Source of the DNA: a virus
Reading direction: 5' to 3' (one strand)
Length of the DNA: 64,000 nt
Virus record (IMG/VR): IMGVR_UViG_3300008262_000003
Location: 62,001-126,000 of that record
Positions within the stretch are counted from its first letter, which is position 1. Every line of letters begins with the position of its first letter. Positions 31,992 through 41,172 of this stretch are shown here, piece by piece. A program made the position numbers and the translations under genes. The notes beneath the pieces are model-generated. The model was not told the DNA's origin, ran no database searches, and was given only the letters and a program-made list of their open reading frames with translations.

Positions 31992-34900
31992 TTATGTTAC
32001 AGTATAAGTAAAGAATTGTTGAGTGGGTGATGTAATTATTTTAGTTCCTGAAATAGTCGCACATTGACCACTCCAACTAACAAACGTATTATTATTACTA
32101 GGTACACCCGCACCAGTTGTGAAATATGCTGCTAAGATGTTTGAACTAACCGTTAGAGTTTGAGAACATCCTCCCGGTAAATTAGGTACCGACAATACTG
32201 TACCCGAATATGTCAATTGAAGTGTTATGGTATCGCCGTTTTGGAATGTGAAGGGTAAAAATCCTCCCGCACTAACAGATGTTGGTGCCAAGTTTGAAAG
32301 TCTCCAACCTGAACCACTCAGATAATTACCGGTACTAGCTCTTCTAACTTGATTAAATATTGTTGATCCACTATCTGTACAGGTACCTCCTGATGGATTC
32401 ACACCTGAAGCTGTCGCCAAGGTTCTTGTTGTCGCCGTAACCAAACTTCCGTTCTTAATAATATTCGCCGTAACCTGCCATGGTTGTGTTGTCATACCTG
32501 AGAAGAAACCTGTTTGAGTGTTAAAACTCATACCCCACTGATCGTTAAATGATCCATTCCAAGTTGCTCCCGTAGGTACGTTAGTTAAACCACTCAATAC
32601 TGCAGTTCCCGAATACACTACCGTAATCGCACTTCCCGGATATGTCGTACCTGTAATATCAACGGAGTATGCTGTTGCCGCTGACGATACAAATATCGGT
32701 GTTCTACTCCAAACAAATGATGTAATCGCACTAAATGTATTCGCCGAACTTGGTCTTGTAATAGTTACCGGTGTTACGGATGTTTGAGCATTAGTAATAT
32801 TATCTCTAACAACAATTCCATATGTACTACTTGATAAACCCGAGAATAATGTGCTAGACGAGAATGTAACACCACTATTGATTGAGTATATATAGTTAGA
32901 ACCCGTCGCACCTGATCCTGTAACATTAATAATTCCGAAGAACCTATTCGCAGTTATTGCACTATTTGTATAACTTTCACAAGTATCATTTGATGATGCC
33001 AAACTTAAAATACCGATTGCCGGTAAAGTAGGTGTTGGTGTTTGTGTTGGTGTTGCAGTATTTGTCGGTGTTACCGTTGGTGTAGGAGTAGGTGTTGATG
33101 GTGTTAAACAATCAACACAAGATGAGAATGACGCAATAGCACCTCCATAAACAACATTTGATGAGTTGTCAGTATAATCTGTTAAAGTAACACAAGTAGA
33201 TATACCATCAATATAAGCACTAAAAATACTACCTCTTGTAATTGTCGTACCCGTTATAGAAATATTTTCAGAAACAATGTATTCATCACCCGTCGAACAA
33301 TCAGTAAGAACTTTATTTCCACCGGGACAAATAAATGGTGAATTTACAATTTCATATATTGAAGTACCACTTGAAGAAACCGATCTTGTTGGAATAGGTG
33401 TATTTGTTGGTGTTTGTGTTGGTGTAGGACTCGGACTTGTTCTTGTTACAGATATTGTAAATGTAACCGCAGCGGGTGAAGTCGTAGAAGGTGTTGGTGT
33501 AAATGTTGGTGTCGTAGTAGGTGTCGCTGTTGGTGTTGCAGTATTCGTCGTCGTTATTGACGGAGTTGGTGTTGTAGTTGGAGTTGGTGTCGGTGTTTTG
33601 GTTGGTGTTGGAGTTGGACAACTACTAACATCAAAAACACTATCACATATGTCGGGACAATCTGTCGAACATGGTTGCTTACCACTTAAAATACAAGAAC
33701 CACCTAAAGATGTTGATAAACACCATTTATTACCATCATAAAACACTGTAGCGGCAGATATTGTCCCACCACTATAAATATTTTTACCATTGTAATATGT
33801 TATGCTTTTTGTATAATTCCCACTATACGCCGATAATGACGGAAATGAAGTATTGAAACAAAAATTATCATCGGTACAACCTGTAACAACTGGTGGTAAA
33901 TTCGCAAAAAGCGGAATGTTTGGTAATCCATAATTAAAATTAACACCACCACCCGTACTAGCATTAAAATTAGAAATAGTTACTGCCGATAATCGGTCAT
34001 TAGGATTATCAATATAATATAACTCAGTGGTACCTCTATTTGTGAAATATATTTTTTCATCAACCGCTAAGTGTAAAGTACCTAAACTATTACCACCCGT
34101 TTGAACAAATGTTGCATAATTTGTTGATGCAGTAACGGTTGTCGCACTTACAGGTGGTGTTGTATTAAGATTAAATTGTAGTATCTTCCCACCCGCAGAC
34201 GTTTGAAATTCGGAAACATATAAATAATTACCATCGGGTGAGAATTCACATCCTAAAACATCACCAACATCAAAAACCTCGGGATTAGCACCATTGATAT
34301 CATATATCGTATAACCCGTATTTCCCAATAAAACTTTTTCATTAGTTAAAGCACCGGTTGATCTATCAAAATCAAAAATACTTACAGCAGGTCTGTAAGC
34401 CGTGTATGATGGTACCGCCAAAGAATCACCAAGAACCATCGCAACTTTACTATAATCGGGTGATGGTTTTATTTGACCATAATTATTATACCCCTGTAAA
34501 ACTTGAGCGGTGGTTGAGGTATATGGTGTTCCCGAAATACCTATATTATTAATTAGAAATGAATGTATTTGATTTCTACCCCAATTAGGTGTTATTACCC
34601 ATAGATCTTGACCATTTTGATGTAAGGCAGTTGTTAATACCTCAGCATAACCATATCCGTTATTAGAACCTAACGGATAATTAGCTTCACCCCCCGTTGT
34701 TGATCTATTACCTAATTCAACATTTGTATTTATAACTTGGAAAAATGGTGATGTTCCACCAGTATATTTGAGTGTATTATACGTTAATGCTTGACTTGAG
34801 TTACCATAACCATTTTCAGTGAACGCCGCACCCACACCAACTGTTAGAACATAATACGTATCCGAACTATATGGTGATTGTAAAATAGTTGCCGATTGCA

Positions 34901-35156
34901 TCGAAAAAGCACTTCCCGATAAACCTGTTGCAATGTCCGTTCCTCCCGATGTTTTGATTGTAACACCATCAGAAACAAGTAATAATTTACCATTATCGTC
35001 AGAAAAACTGGTCCCACTCTCACCATTAGTTGCAAAAAAATCAATGGAACTTGTTACAATTTCGGGTGACCCACCACTAAATGTAATCCATATATTATTA
35101 CCAGTCGTTTCGTGTGACGCAATCCAGTTCCAACCTTGTTTTGTATTTAATGCCAT
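31992..35156 (-). CDS. Large tail adhesin: beta-propeller-like head, PT linkers, SprB-like unit (1054 aa)
   Basis: Residues 1-420 look like a beta-propeller, with blade-like segments (YSKVAMVLGDS, GCEFSPDGNYLYVSEF, LHLAVDEKIYFTN). Next come a Cys-containing module (NGKNIYSGG, YDGNKWCLS), a long linker (CPTPTPTKTPTPTPTTTPTP), a domain with EYIVSENIS and CVTLTDY, a second linker, an SprB-like unit (DTCESYTNSA, GSNYIYSINSG, SSSTYGIVVRDN) and a C-terminal strand-rich domain. Propeller plus SprB-type repeats is an arrangement of Bacteroidota surface proteins. In the phage it is probably a long tail fibre. Confidence 0.8.
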   Translation of the reverse strand: MALNTKQGWNWIASHETTGNNIWITFSGGSPEIVTSSIDFFATNGESGTSFSDDNGKLLLVSDGVTIKTSGGTDIATGLSGSAFSMQSATILQSPYSSDTYYVLTVGVGAAFTENGYGNSSQALTYNTLKYTGGTSPFFQVINTNVELGNRSTTGGEANYPLGSNNGYGYAEVLTTALHQNGQDLWVITPNWGRNQIHSFLINNIGISGTPYTSTTAQVLQGYNNYGQIKPSPDYSKVAMVLGDSLAVPSYTAYRPAVSIFDFDRSTGALTNEKVLLGNTGYTIYDINGANPEVFDVGDVLGCEFSPDGNYLYVSEFQTSAGGKILQFNLNTTPPVSATTVTASTNYATFVQTGGNSLGTLHLAVDEKIYFTNRGTTELYYIDNPNDRLSAVTISNFNASTGGGVNFNYGLPNIPLFANLPPVVTGCTDDNFCFNTSFPSLSAYSGNYTKSITYYNGKNIYSGGTISAATVFYDGNKWCLSTSLGGSCILSGKQPCSTDCPDICDSVFDVSSCPTPTPTKTPTPTPTTTPTPSITTTNTATPTATPTTTPTFTPTPSTTSPAAVTFTISVTRTSPSPTPTQTPTNTPIPTRSVSSSGTSIYEIVNSPFICPGGNKVLTDCSTGDEYIVSENISITGTTITRGSIFSAYIDGISTCVTLTDYTDNSSNVVYGGAIASFSSCVDCLTPSTPTPTPTVTPTNTATPTQTPTPTLPAIGILSLASSNDTCESYTNSAITANRFFGIINVTGSGATGSNYIYSINSGVTFSSSTLFSGLSSSTYGIVVRDNITNAQTSVTPVTITRPSSANTFSAITSFVWSRTPIFVSSAATAYSVDITGTTYPGSAITVVYSGTAVLSGLTNVPTGATWNGSFNDQWGMSFNTQTGFFSGMTTQPWQVTANIIKNGSLVTATTRTLATASGVNPSGGTCTDSGSTIFNQVRRASTGNYLSGSGWRLSNLAPTSVSAGGFLPFTFQNGDTITLQLTYSGTVLSVPNLPGGCSQTLTVSSNILAAYFTTGAGVPSNNNTFVSWSGQCATISGTKIITSPTQQFFTYTVT
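33007..33108 (-). repeat. PT-linker low-complexity DNA
   Basis: Hexameric ACACCA-like units encode the second PT linker (STPTPTPTVTPTNTATPTQT) of the 1054-aa adhesin. Confidence 0.7.
33388..33616 (-). repeat. Longest PT-linker low-complexity DNA
   Basis: About 230 bp of imperfect ACACCA/ACNCCN units encode the main linker of the 1054-aa adhesin, interrupted near its middle by a short Ser/Val-rich segment. Confidence 0.75.
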
Positions 35157-35157
35157 G

Positions 35158-37299
35158 TTATGTTAAACAATTTATATCGAAATCAATTATTAAATTGATA
35201 ACTAAATCTTTATTAAAATAAGTATCAACACCCGAAGAACTTGTAACAACTATTTGTCCTGTATTTTGATCAACATTAACCGAAGCAATATCAGGAAAAC
35301 CATCTAACAGATTTGAAACAGTATCATACCATAGAGTATCCGAAGGAACTTGTGAAAGTGTATATCCCGTATAAAACGTAGAACTTGATGATGTTGTACC
35401 TGCACTTATTTCCGCAGTAAATACCGATGAATTAAATACACAATAAGTATTTCCCGATGTTAAAGCACTATACGCTTCATACACCATACTTAACATATCT
35501 CTTTTTTGTCCAACCTGTACTATCATGTCGGAATCACACACACTATATGTTTGGAATGACGCTCTTAAAACACTACAAGAAACATCAGTAGATCTTGTTA
35601 AGGTACATCCATTAGAACCCGAAACTGTTAAGGTGTATGTCCCTGCAGTTAATCCTGTGGCAACTAATCCACCCGTAGTTGTTCCCGAAACATTTGATGA
35701 CCATGTATATGTAAATGGTGGTAACCCTTGCGTAATTAACGCAGTAACCGTTCCACCACTTCCGGTGTCACCACAAGTTTGAGAATATAATGTAAAATTC
35801 AATCCCGAATCACTACCAATTGTAAATCCCGATGAAATAGTACAACCTGTACTATCAGTAACAGAAATAGTATAATTACCCGACACTAAATTACTAAAGG
35901 TTGTTGATGATAATGAGGTTCCCAATAAACTTTGTCCGTTACTTAAAACATAATTAAATGGTGCCAAACCTCCCGATGTTTTTTCAACATAAACTTGTCC
36001 AACACCACTATTACACGTATCACCCGTTGCACTAACATTTATACCGAATGAAACATTATTACTAATTGTTGTTGTTCCCGTATAACCACAAGAACTATTA
36101 TCGTTAAAAATTATTGTATATGTTCCCGATGTTAAATCTTCAAAAGTATATTGTGTGGAATTAGTAACTTGTGATAAAATAGTGATCCCACTTAATTTTA
36201 ATGTATATGTGTAAGCAGGACTTCCTCCATCCACACTAACCTTTATTGACCCATCACTAGCACCACAGTTAGAGTTAGTTGGAACAATACTTACAGAACT
36301 AATTGACCCAGGTGAAACCAATGTGGTTGATAATGTGGCAACACATAATCCCGCATCTGTGATATTAACACTAAAGGTTCCGGGACTCAAAGCCGAAAAT
36401 GATAAACTTGTCGCAGTAGTGGATGATATTGTTCCATTACTAGCCGAAAATTGATATGGTGCAGATCCTCCCGATATTGTCAATGTTGCCTGACCATTAG
36501 ATTGTAAGCAAGTTGGTTGGATTATTGAACTAAACACACCACCAACAACACTTACGGTTCCTACGGTAGCGTCCTGTGTTAATGAACACCCACTACCATC
36601 CGTAACGGTTACAGAATAAGTTCCCGCTGATAATCCTGTTCTTGTGGATCCCGTAGATCCATTATCTTCCCAAAGATAAGTGAAGGGTTCCGTACCTGTC
36701 TCACCAGTTATAGAAATCGTTCCTGTTGATGTAATACATTGAGAACTATCCGTTATTACAAATCCGTAAGAAATACTCGGACTATCTTCTATGATACACG
36801 TTTCTGTGGTTGCAGTACAACCCGCACTCCAACCCGACACATAATAAATCCCTGTCCCTAAATTAGTAAATGTGTATGTTGAATTATCCGTTGTTTTGGA
36901 ATCAAAAACCGCACTCCCTTTATATAAAACAAAATCAACATCCGAGATATTTGTTGTTGCTGTAACCGTTAATATACCATTCGCTTCACCACATGTAGAA
37001 GCACTAACCGTACTAAACGATAAACAAAGTCCCGAAGATATATTAACATTAATATCTAAGAATTGATTTGTGGGACTTTGAGCATCCGTGGCTCTAACAT
37101 AATATGTTCCTGCCGATAAACCCGTTCTTAATGAAGAATTTAACGGTGAAAATGGAACGGTATATTGACTATCGTAATACCAATTAAACGTAAATGGTGG
37201 AACCCCCGAACCGGGAACCACATTTATTTTTGCCGCACCGAAATTAGTATTACTACAATCACCCGTTACGCTTAAATAATAATTAAAATTTGCACTCAT
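35158..37299 (-). CDS. Tail adhesin made of seven SprB-like repeats (713 aa)
   Basis: I count seven consecutive units of 75-85 residues, each with a Cys near the start, a GT(I/L)xhxhxGG(x)xPF/PY core and a GTYxVxhxDxxGC end (for example GTEPFTYLWEDNG with AGTYSVTVTDGSGC). This is the SprB repeat pattern of gliding-motility adhesins. The C-terminal 120 residues are a different domain ending IIDFDINCLT. The stop shares bases with the ATG of this gene's upstream neighbour (TAATG). Probable repeat-stalk fibre for receptor binding. Confidence 0.85.
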   Translation of the reverse strand: MSANFNYYLSVTGDCSNTNFGAAKINVVPGSGVPPFTFNWYYDSQYTVPFSPLNSSLRTGLSAGTYYVRATDAQSPTNQFLDINVNISSGLCLSFSTVSASTCGEANGILTVTATTNISDVDFVLYKGSAVFDSKTTDNSTYTFTNLGTGIYYVSGWSAGCTATTETCIIEDSPSISYGFVITDSSQCITSTGTISITGETGTEPFTYLWEDNGSTGSTRTGLSAGTYSVTVTDGSGCSLTQDATVGTVSVVGGVFSSIIQPTCLQSNGQATLTISGGSAPYQFSASNGTISSTTATSLSFSALSPGTFSVNITDAGLCVATLSTTLVSPGSISSVSIVPTNSNCGASDGSIKVSVDGGSPAYTYTLKLSGITILSQVTNSTQYTFEDLTSGTYTIIFNDNSSCGYTGTTTISNNVSFGINVSATGDTCNSGVGQVYVEKTSGGLAPFNYVLSNGQSLLGTSLSSTTFSNLVSGNYTISVTDSTGCTISSGFTIGSDSGLNFTLYSQTCGDTGSGGTVTALITQGLPPFTYTWSSNVSGTTTGGLVATGLTAGTYTLTVSGSNGCTLTRSTDVSCSVLRASFQTYSVCDSDMIVQVGQKRDMLSMVYEAYSALTSGNTYCVFNSSVFTAEISAGTTSSSSTFYTGYTLSQVPSDTLWYDTVSNLLDGFPDIASVNVDQNTGQIVVTSSSGVDTYFNKDLVINLIIDFDINCLT

Positions 37300-40238
37300 T
37301 AGTTACAGAAAATACTGAAGTCAATACCAACATTAACTTTTAAGTTTATGGTTTCATCTTCACATGTTAATCTCCTAATTGTTAGAGTTGTACCTTCAGT
37401 AGAGAAAGTATAATAATAACCATCATCAATTAAAGTATTAAGAGTGTTTGTTAGTGCATTTTTCCAATCTGTGTTAGTTGGAGCATCACTTATACCCGTT
37501 GTTGTATAAAATTTATCATTAGCAATTGTTGTTCCATTTTCTTGGATATTAACATACCAACCAACAGAAACCGTTGTTGTAATACAATCTGTTAAAGTTT
37601 TACCCAATGTTGCAACATAATTGTTTAATGTTTCATATAATATCGCCGAAAACGCTTCAGTTGGATATGTGTTACATGTTGATGTCTTAGTAATACAATC
37701 ATACCCAAATAATGTTCCAATCGCACGACATCCCGCTTTAGTTACAGGAACCAATTGACAACCTCTTTGTCTTCTATATACAAACTTTTGTCTGTGAAAG
37801 ATTGAGTTTTCAAATTTAGTACCTGTATTCCACAAGGTAGATGCCGGTATAAATTGTTCTACCATTCGTATCCAATAAGAACCAATACCATCAACATAAT
37901 CAGATAAACTTTGATATGTAAAATTATCATTAGATACTCCAACATTTTCAGATTGTAACCAATTCCAAAAAACTTGTGATAATGTAGGATATGCGTTGGT
38001 ATTACCCCCCGTGATCCATTGTCTATTTCTAGTATTAATCATGGTACGCCAAAAAGATTGAGCGAACTCAAAAAATGTTTTTGTTTGTGGTTGTGGATTT
38101 ACAAAAGTCCAATCCATATTACCCGGTGTCGGATATGGTGAGCTCAATCCCGATGATGGTATAGGATAATTAAACTTGTTTGACATTTTCCAAACATCAT
38201 AAACTATACCCTGTGATGGGTTCATAAATAAATCAACGTTCTTAACATTAATTGCTAATTTATCATTAGATATATTATAATAAGCATTATACCCACCTTG
38301 ATCACCAACCCTTAATCCAAGATCATCAACACTCCAACTTTTCCTATTATCAGTTACTTTTCTCAACGTAAAACCTAAATGCATATTAGGGAATGTTCTA
38401 TATTGATTCAAATAATCTTGACCATATGTAAATGGCGATAATGATGTTTGAATGTTAGGGTTTGTCCCACTAAACACCGATAAAGTATTATTAACAACTT
38501 CAGGACTTCTATGTGATGGTGTAGATTCAAACCACCCACTTCCTTTTTGGAAGAAAAATGTTGATCCCGTAGCATTAAAATATGGATAACCTTCGTTATC
38601 TATCGGATAATCATTCCTACTTTCGGTTGCAAAACTAAGTGATGTTGTAGATGTAAATGCAGAATATGTTGTACCCTTAATTGTATATGTATTACCCTCA
38701 ATAAATTGAGGAAAATCTTGTTCAAAAAATCCTGTTTCAATTTCAGCATATTGTGTGTCAAATTGTGACATATTGATTTTTTGATCCGCCAAGTAAATAT
38801 TCTCGTTAAATTCAACTAGAAAATCAGGTGCCCCTACTAACTTCATAATCCCTTCAATAGCCTTTCTTGTTCCTTTTGATTTGAAAAGATATGCCGCATT
38901 TAATATTAAATTCCTGTAGAATTGAAAATTTAATTCGGTTGGTGTTAAGTTTCTACTATACCCACTATATTGTATAGCTCCATTAGTATTAAACACACTA
39001 CTTAGAAAATCAGAACTCGAAATTGGTGAAACATTTATATTATATCCAAGTGTTTGTGCTAAGTTTTTTAATAGTGCGGAAGGTATGTCGTTACCTGGAT
39101 TGTATGAAACGTTATTCATATATGCCAAAGCATCAATGAATTTTTTAACTTCATCAAAACCTCTACCATAAATTTGTAAAACCTTCTCAACTTTTTGTTC
39201 TGAAGTATCAAACTCTTTTAATGATTCGGTAACAAAGAATCTTGAAATCAAATTTGTTTTTTGACTATCAAAACTTTCAGCAATTTCTGATATTGCAAGA
39301 ACATAGTCGTCAAAAACACTAGTTCTAATATCTAAGTTCCACGATCCGTCCAACGGCCAAGTAACATTTTGTCCTTGAACATACAGAACCCCGTCATCGG
39401 ATTCTCTCGGAACGTTAAATGTTGCAGTATATGGTGGATTTGATAATCTATTTAACAAGAATCTCTCAACCTCATCAAACGCCTCCGAAAATGTCATTTC
39501 GGTATAATAGGAGCTCAATCTTATTTTCAAAGAATCCGTAGTCGTTGTGCTTGTAAATGCTTGTCCGCTAACGACAATCTGTAAGGTCCCCGCAGAAATA
39601 CTTGTAGTAGGAACAATATAGGTTATGGGATATTCATATCCATTAGCATATAATGAATATTTTCTATAATTGTTTGTAAAATCCCTTAAAGGTGATGTTG
39701 GTGTTTCTTTAGCCGCAAGATTGTTTAATGAATTTGTTGTAAAATCAATATCAAAAGGGTTTTTTATAATACTAGCATCAATACTCATTGTCGTTTCAAC
39801 GTCCTGAGAATCATACGACATATCAAATGCTGTCGTTCCTGTTGATAAATCATATCTTGTTTGATCAATATCCATAGATGCGGGAAAATAACCTAAAATC
39901 TTAGTTATTGAAACCGCCAACCTTTTAGTTAATGACCCATATATTGTGAAGTTAGTAACCTCGGACAAATCAAAATTTGGATAAACTCTAAATTCTTTCG
40001 CCAACAACATTCTTGACTCTTCCGTATTTTGAACAGATAAAGTTTCAAGTGATATAGGTTCTGAAAACGTTCCAATATTAAACGTCCTACTACTTTTTTG
40101 TTTTACCGATGTTGTAAAAGTAAAATTACCCGAAGTTAAACCACCCCCATCTACCAATTGCACACCAACCAGATTATCAAAAGTGTTATCCGCTCCTGAT
40201 CCTGTTTGTGGTGGTGTTATTATTTTATTAACTGCCAT
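37299..40238 (-). CDS. Baseplate/tail protein with tail-protein-I-like domain (979 aa)
   Basis: Residues about 345-480 contain helices VEKVLQIYGRGFDEVKKFID, SALLKNLAQTLGYNIN and YLFKSKGTRKAIEGIMKLVG, the pattern of P2 gpI-type baseplate proteins that join fibres to the wedge (family knowledge). The first 340 residues are strand-rich and the C-terminal 400 hold aromatic-rich domains (WSVDDLGLRVGDQ, FWRTMINTRNRQW). Its end, INLKVNVGIDFSIFC, resembles the end of the neighbouring 713-aa adhesin. It probably anchors the adhesins on the baseplate. Confidence 0.8.
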   Translation of the reverse strand: MAVNKIITPPQTGSGADNTFDNLVGVQLVDGGGLTSGNFTFTTSVKQKSSRTFNIGTFSEPISLETLSVQNTEESRMLLAKEFRVYPNFDLSEVTNFTIYGSLTKRLAVSITKILGYFPASMDIDQTRYDLSTGTTAFDMSYDSQDVETTMSIDASIIKNPFDIDFTTNSLNNLAAKETPTSPLRDFTNNYRKYSLYANGYEYPITYIVPTTSISAGTLQIVVSGQAFTSTTTTDSLKIRLSSYYTEMTFSEAFDEVERFLLNRLSNPPYTATFNVPRESDDGVLYVQGQNVTWPLDGSWNLDIRTSVFDDYVLAISEIAESFDSQKTNLISRFFVTESLKEFDTSEQKVEKVLQIYGRGFDEVKKFIDALAYMNNVSYNPGNDIPSALLKNLAQTLGYNINVSPISSSDFLSSVFNTNGAIQYSGYSRNLTPTELNFQFYRNLILNAAYLFKSKGTRKAIEGIMKLVGAPDFLVEFNENIYLADQKINMSQFDTQYAEIETGFFEQDFPQFIEGNTYTIKGTTYSAFTSTTSLSFATESRNDYPIDNEGYPYFNATGSTFFFQKGSGWFESTPSHRSPEVVNNTLSVFSGTNPNIQTSLSPFTYGQDYLNQYRTFPNMHLGFTLRKVTDNRKSWSVDDLGLRVGDQGGYNAYYNISNDKLAINVKNVDLFMNPSQGIVYDVWKMSNKFNYPIPSSGLSSPYPTPGNMDWTFVNPQPQTKTFFEFAQSFWRTMINTRNRQWITGGNTNAYPTLSQVFWNWLQSENVGVSNDNFTYQSLSDYVDGIGSYWIRMVEQFIPASTLWNTGTKFENSIFHRQKFVYRRQRGCQLVPVTKAGCRAIGTLFGYDCITKTSTCNTYPTEAFSAILYETLNNYVATLGKTLTDCITTTVSVGWYVNIQENGTTIANDKFYTTTGISDAPTNTDWKNALTNTLNTLIDDGYYYTFSTEGTTLTIRRLTCEDETINLKVNVGIDFSIFCN

Positions 40239-41143
40239 TAGGTTGTTATATTACTAAAGTTTTTACTAAAATCTATGTTATTATTTCTATTTTCACGAAC
40301 TTCATATAATAAATTATTAAAGTCATCCTTAACCTCATAAAGGTTGTATTGTCTGAAGATATTATCCGATCTATCATAAATCGTGTAAATACCATCTTCC
40401 AAAGATTTTGTTTGATTACCATAAAGAGCAATCGCCAATGTTTTAATATCGTCTTCAACAATTTCAACGTCTAATGTCACAGGATTGAAAAATGTATTTG
40501 AAAAGATAATACTTTGACCCGGTTGTCCGATAAATGGAATCGCGTTTGGTTTGTTTGTTGGTTGTGATGATGGTGAAAGTGTGCAAAACATCAAATTTGT
40601 TGCACCATCCACATATCTATATCTTGTTGCTGTGATTGAACTATTTCCAATATTTTGAACGATCGGCTCACAAAAAAAGTTAGAAGTTACTATTCTAAAA
40701 AAATTAGGAATTTTACTTCCATCATTATTCAAATACTCAACTCTAAACCCAACCAAACCTTGTGATACAAATTTACTTCTATATTGAACAGGAACGTTAT
40801 TAAGGTCAATGATTATCCCCTTTACGTTAGGAAGTGCCGCCAAAACCGAACAATCAGTGATTGATGTTCTAATTTGAGCGGGTCGGATATATAAAGTATA
40901 AATCCCGATTGAATTAAATTGATCTGCCGGTAATCTTAAATTATACAAACCACCTAATATCTCATTACTACTACCCCCAATAGCGCTATTACTAAAATAA
41001 GGTCTTAAGATACTAGCCGCATCTAACTTAGTTATTGTAAAATTATCTGTAGTGTCCCTACTCGGTGTATAATTCATAATAATTTCTACATCCTCGGGGC
41101 TCACATCAGCGGATCTTAAAGTTCCATAAACTCCTGTTGCCAT
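40238..41143 (-). CDS. Unknown tail protein (301 aa)
   Basis: The start is 20 nt downstream of a TATTTAT element and the stop codon overlaps the next ATG by one base. The product is strand-rich (IGIYTLYIRPAQIRTSITD, DVEIVEDDIKTLAI) without membrane segments. Its place between the PKD-like and the tail-protein-I-like genes makes a baseplate or fibre-connector role likely. No family is recognised. Confidence 0.7.
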   Translation of the reverse strand: MATGVYGTLRSADVSPEDVEIIMNYTPSRDTTDNFTITKLDAASILRPYFSNSAIGGSSNEILGGLYNLRLPADQFNSIGIYTLYIRPAQIRTSITDCSVLAALPNVKGIIIDLNNVPVQYRSKFVSQGLVGFRVEYLNNDGSKIPNFFRIVTSNFFCEPIVQNIGNSSITATRYRYVDGATNLMFCTLSPSSQPTNKPNAIPFIGQPGQSIIFSNTFFNPVTLDVEIVEDDIKTLAIALYGNQTKSLEDGIYTIYDRSDNIFRQYNLYEVKDDFNNLLYEVRENRNNNIDFSKNFSNITT

Positions 41144-41163
41144 TATATTGTTTTTACTATTTT

Positions 41164-41170
41164 ATAAATA
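41164..41170 (-). promoter_or_regulatory. TATTTAT element within the virion block
   Basis: The minus strand reads GTATTTATAAAATAG, 20 nt before the ATG at 41143, in one of the few gaps of the virion run. Confidence 0.5.
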
Positions 41171-41172
41171 CA

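Noticed and set aside
33000-33620. CRISPR-like or satellite repeat
   Set aside because: Units are 6-12 nt, imperfect, in frame and encode Thr-Pro linkers; there are no spacers.
33277-33741. Val/Gly-rich plus-strand frame of 154 aa
   Set aside because: It is the antisense of the PT-rich linker DNA (ACACCA units read as GVGVGV) within the 1054-aa adhesin gene, with no start signals of its own.
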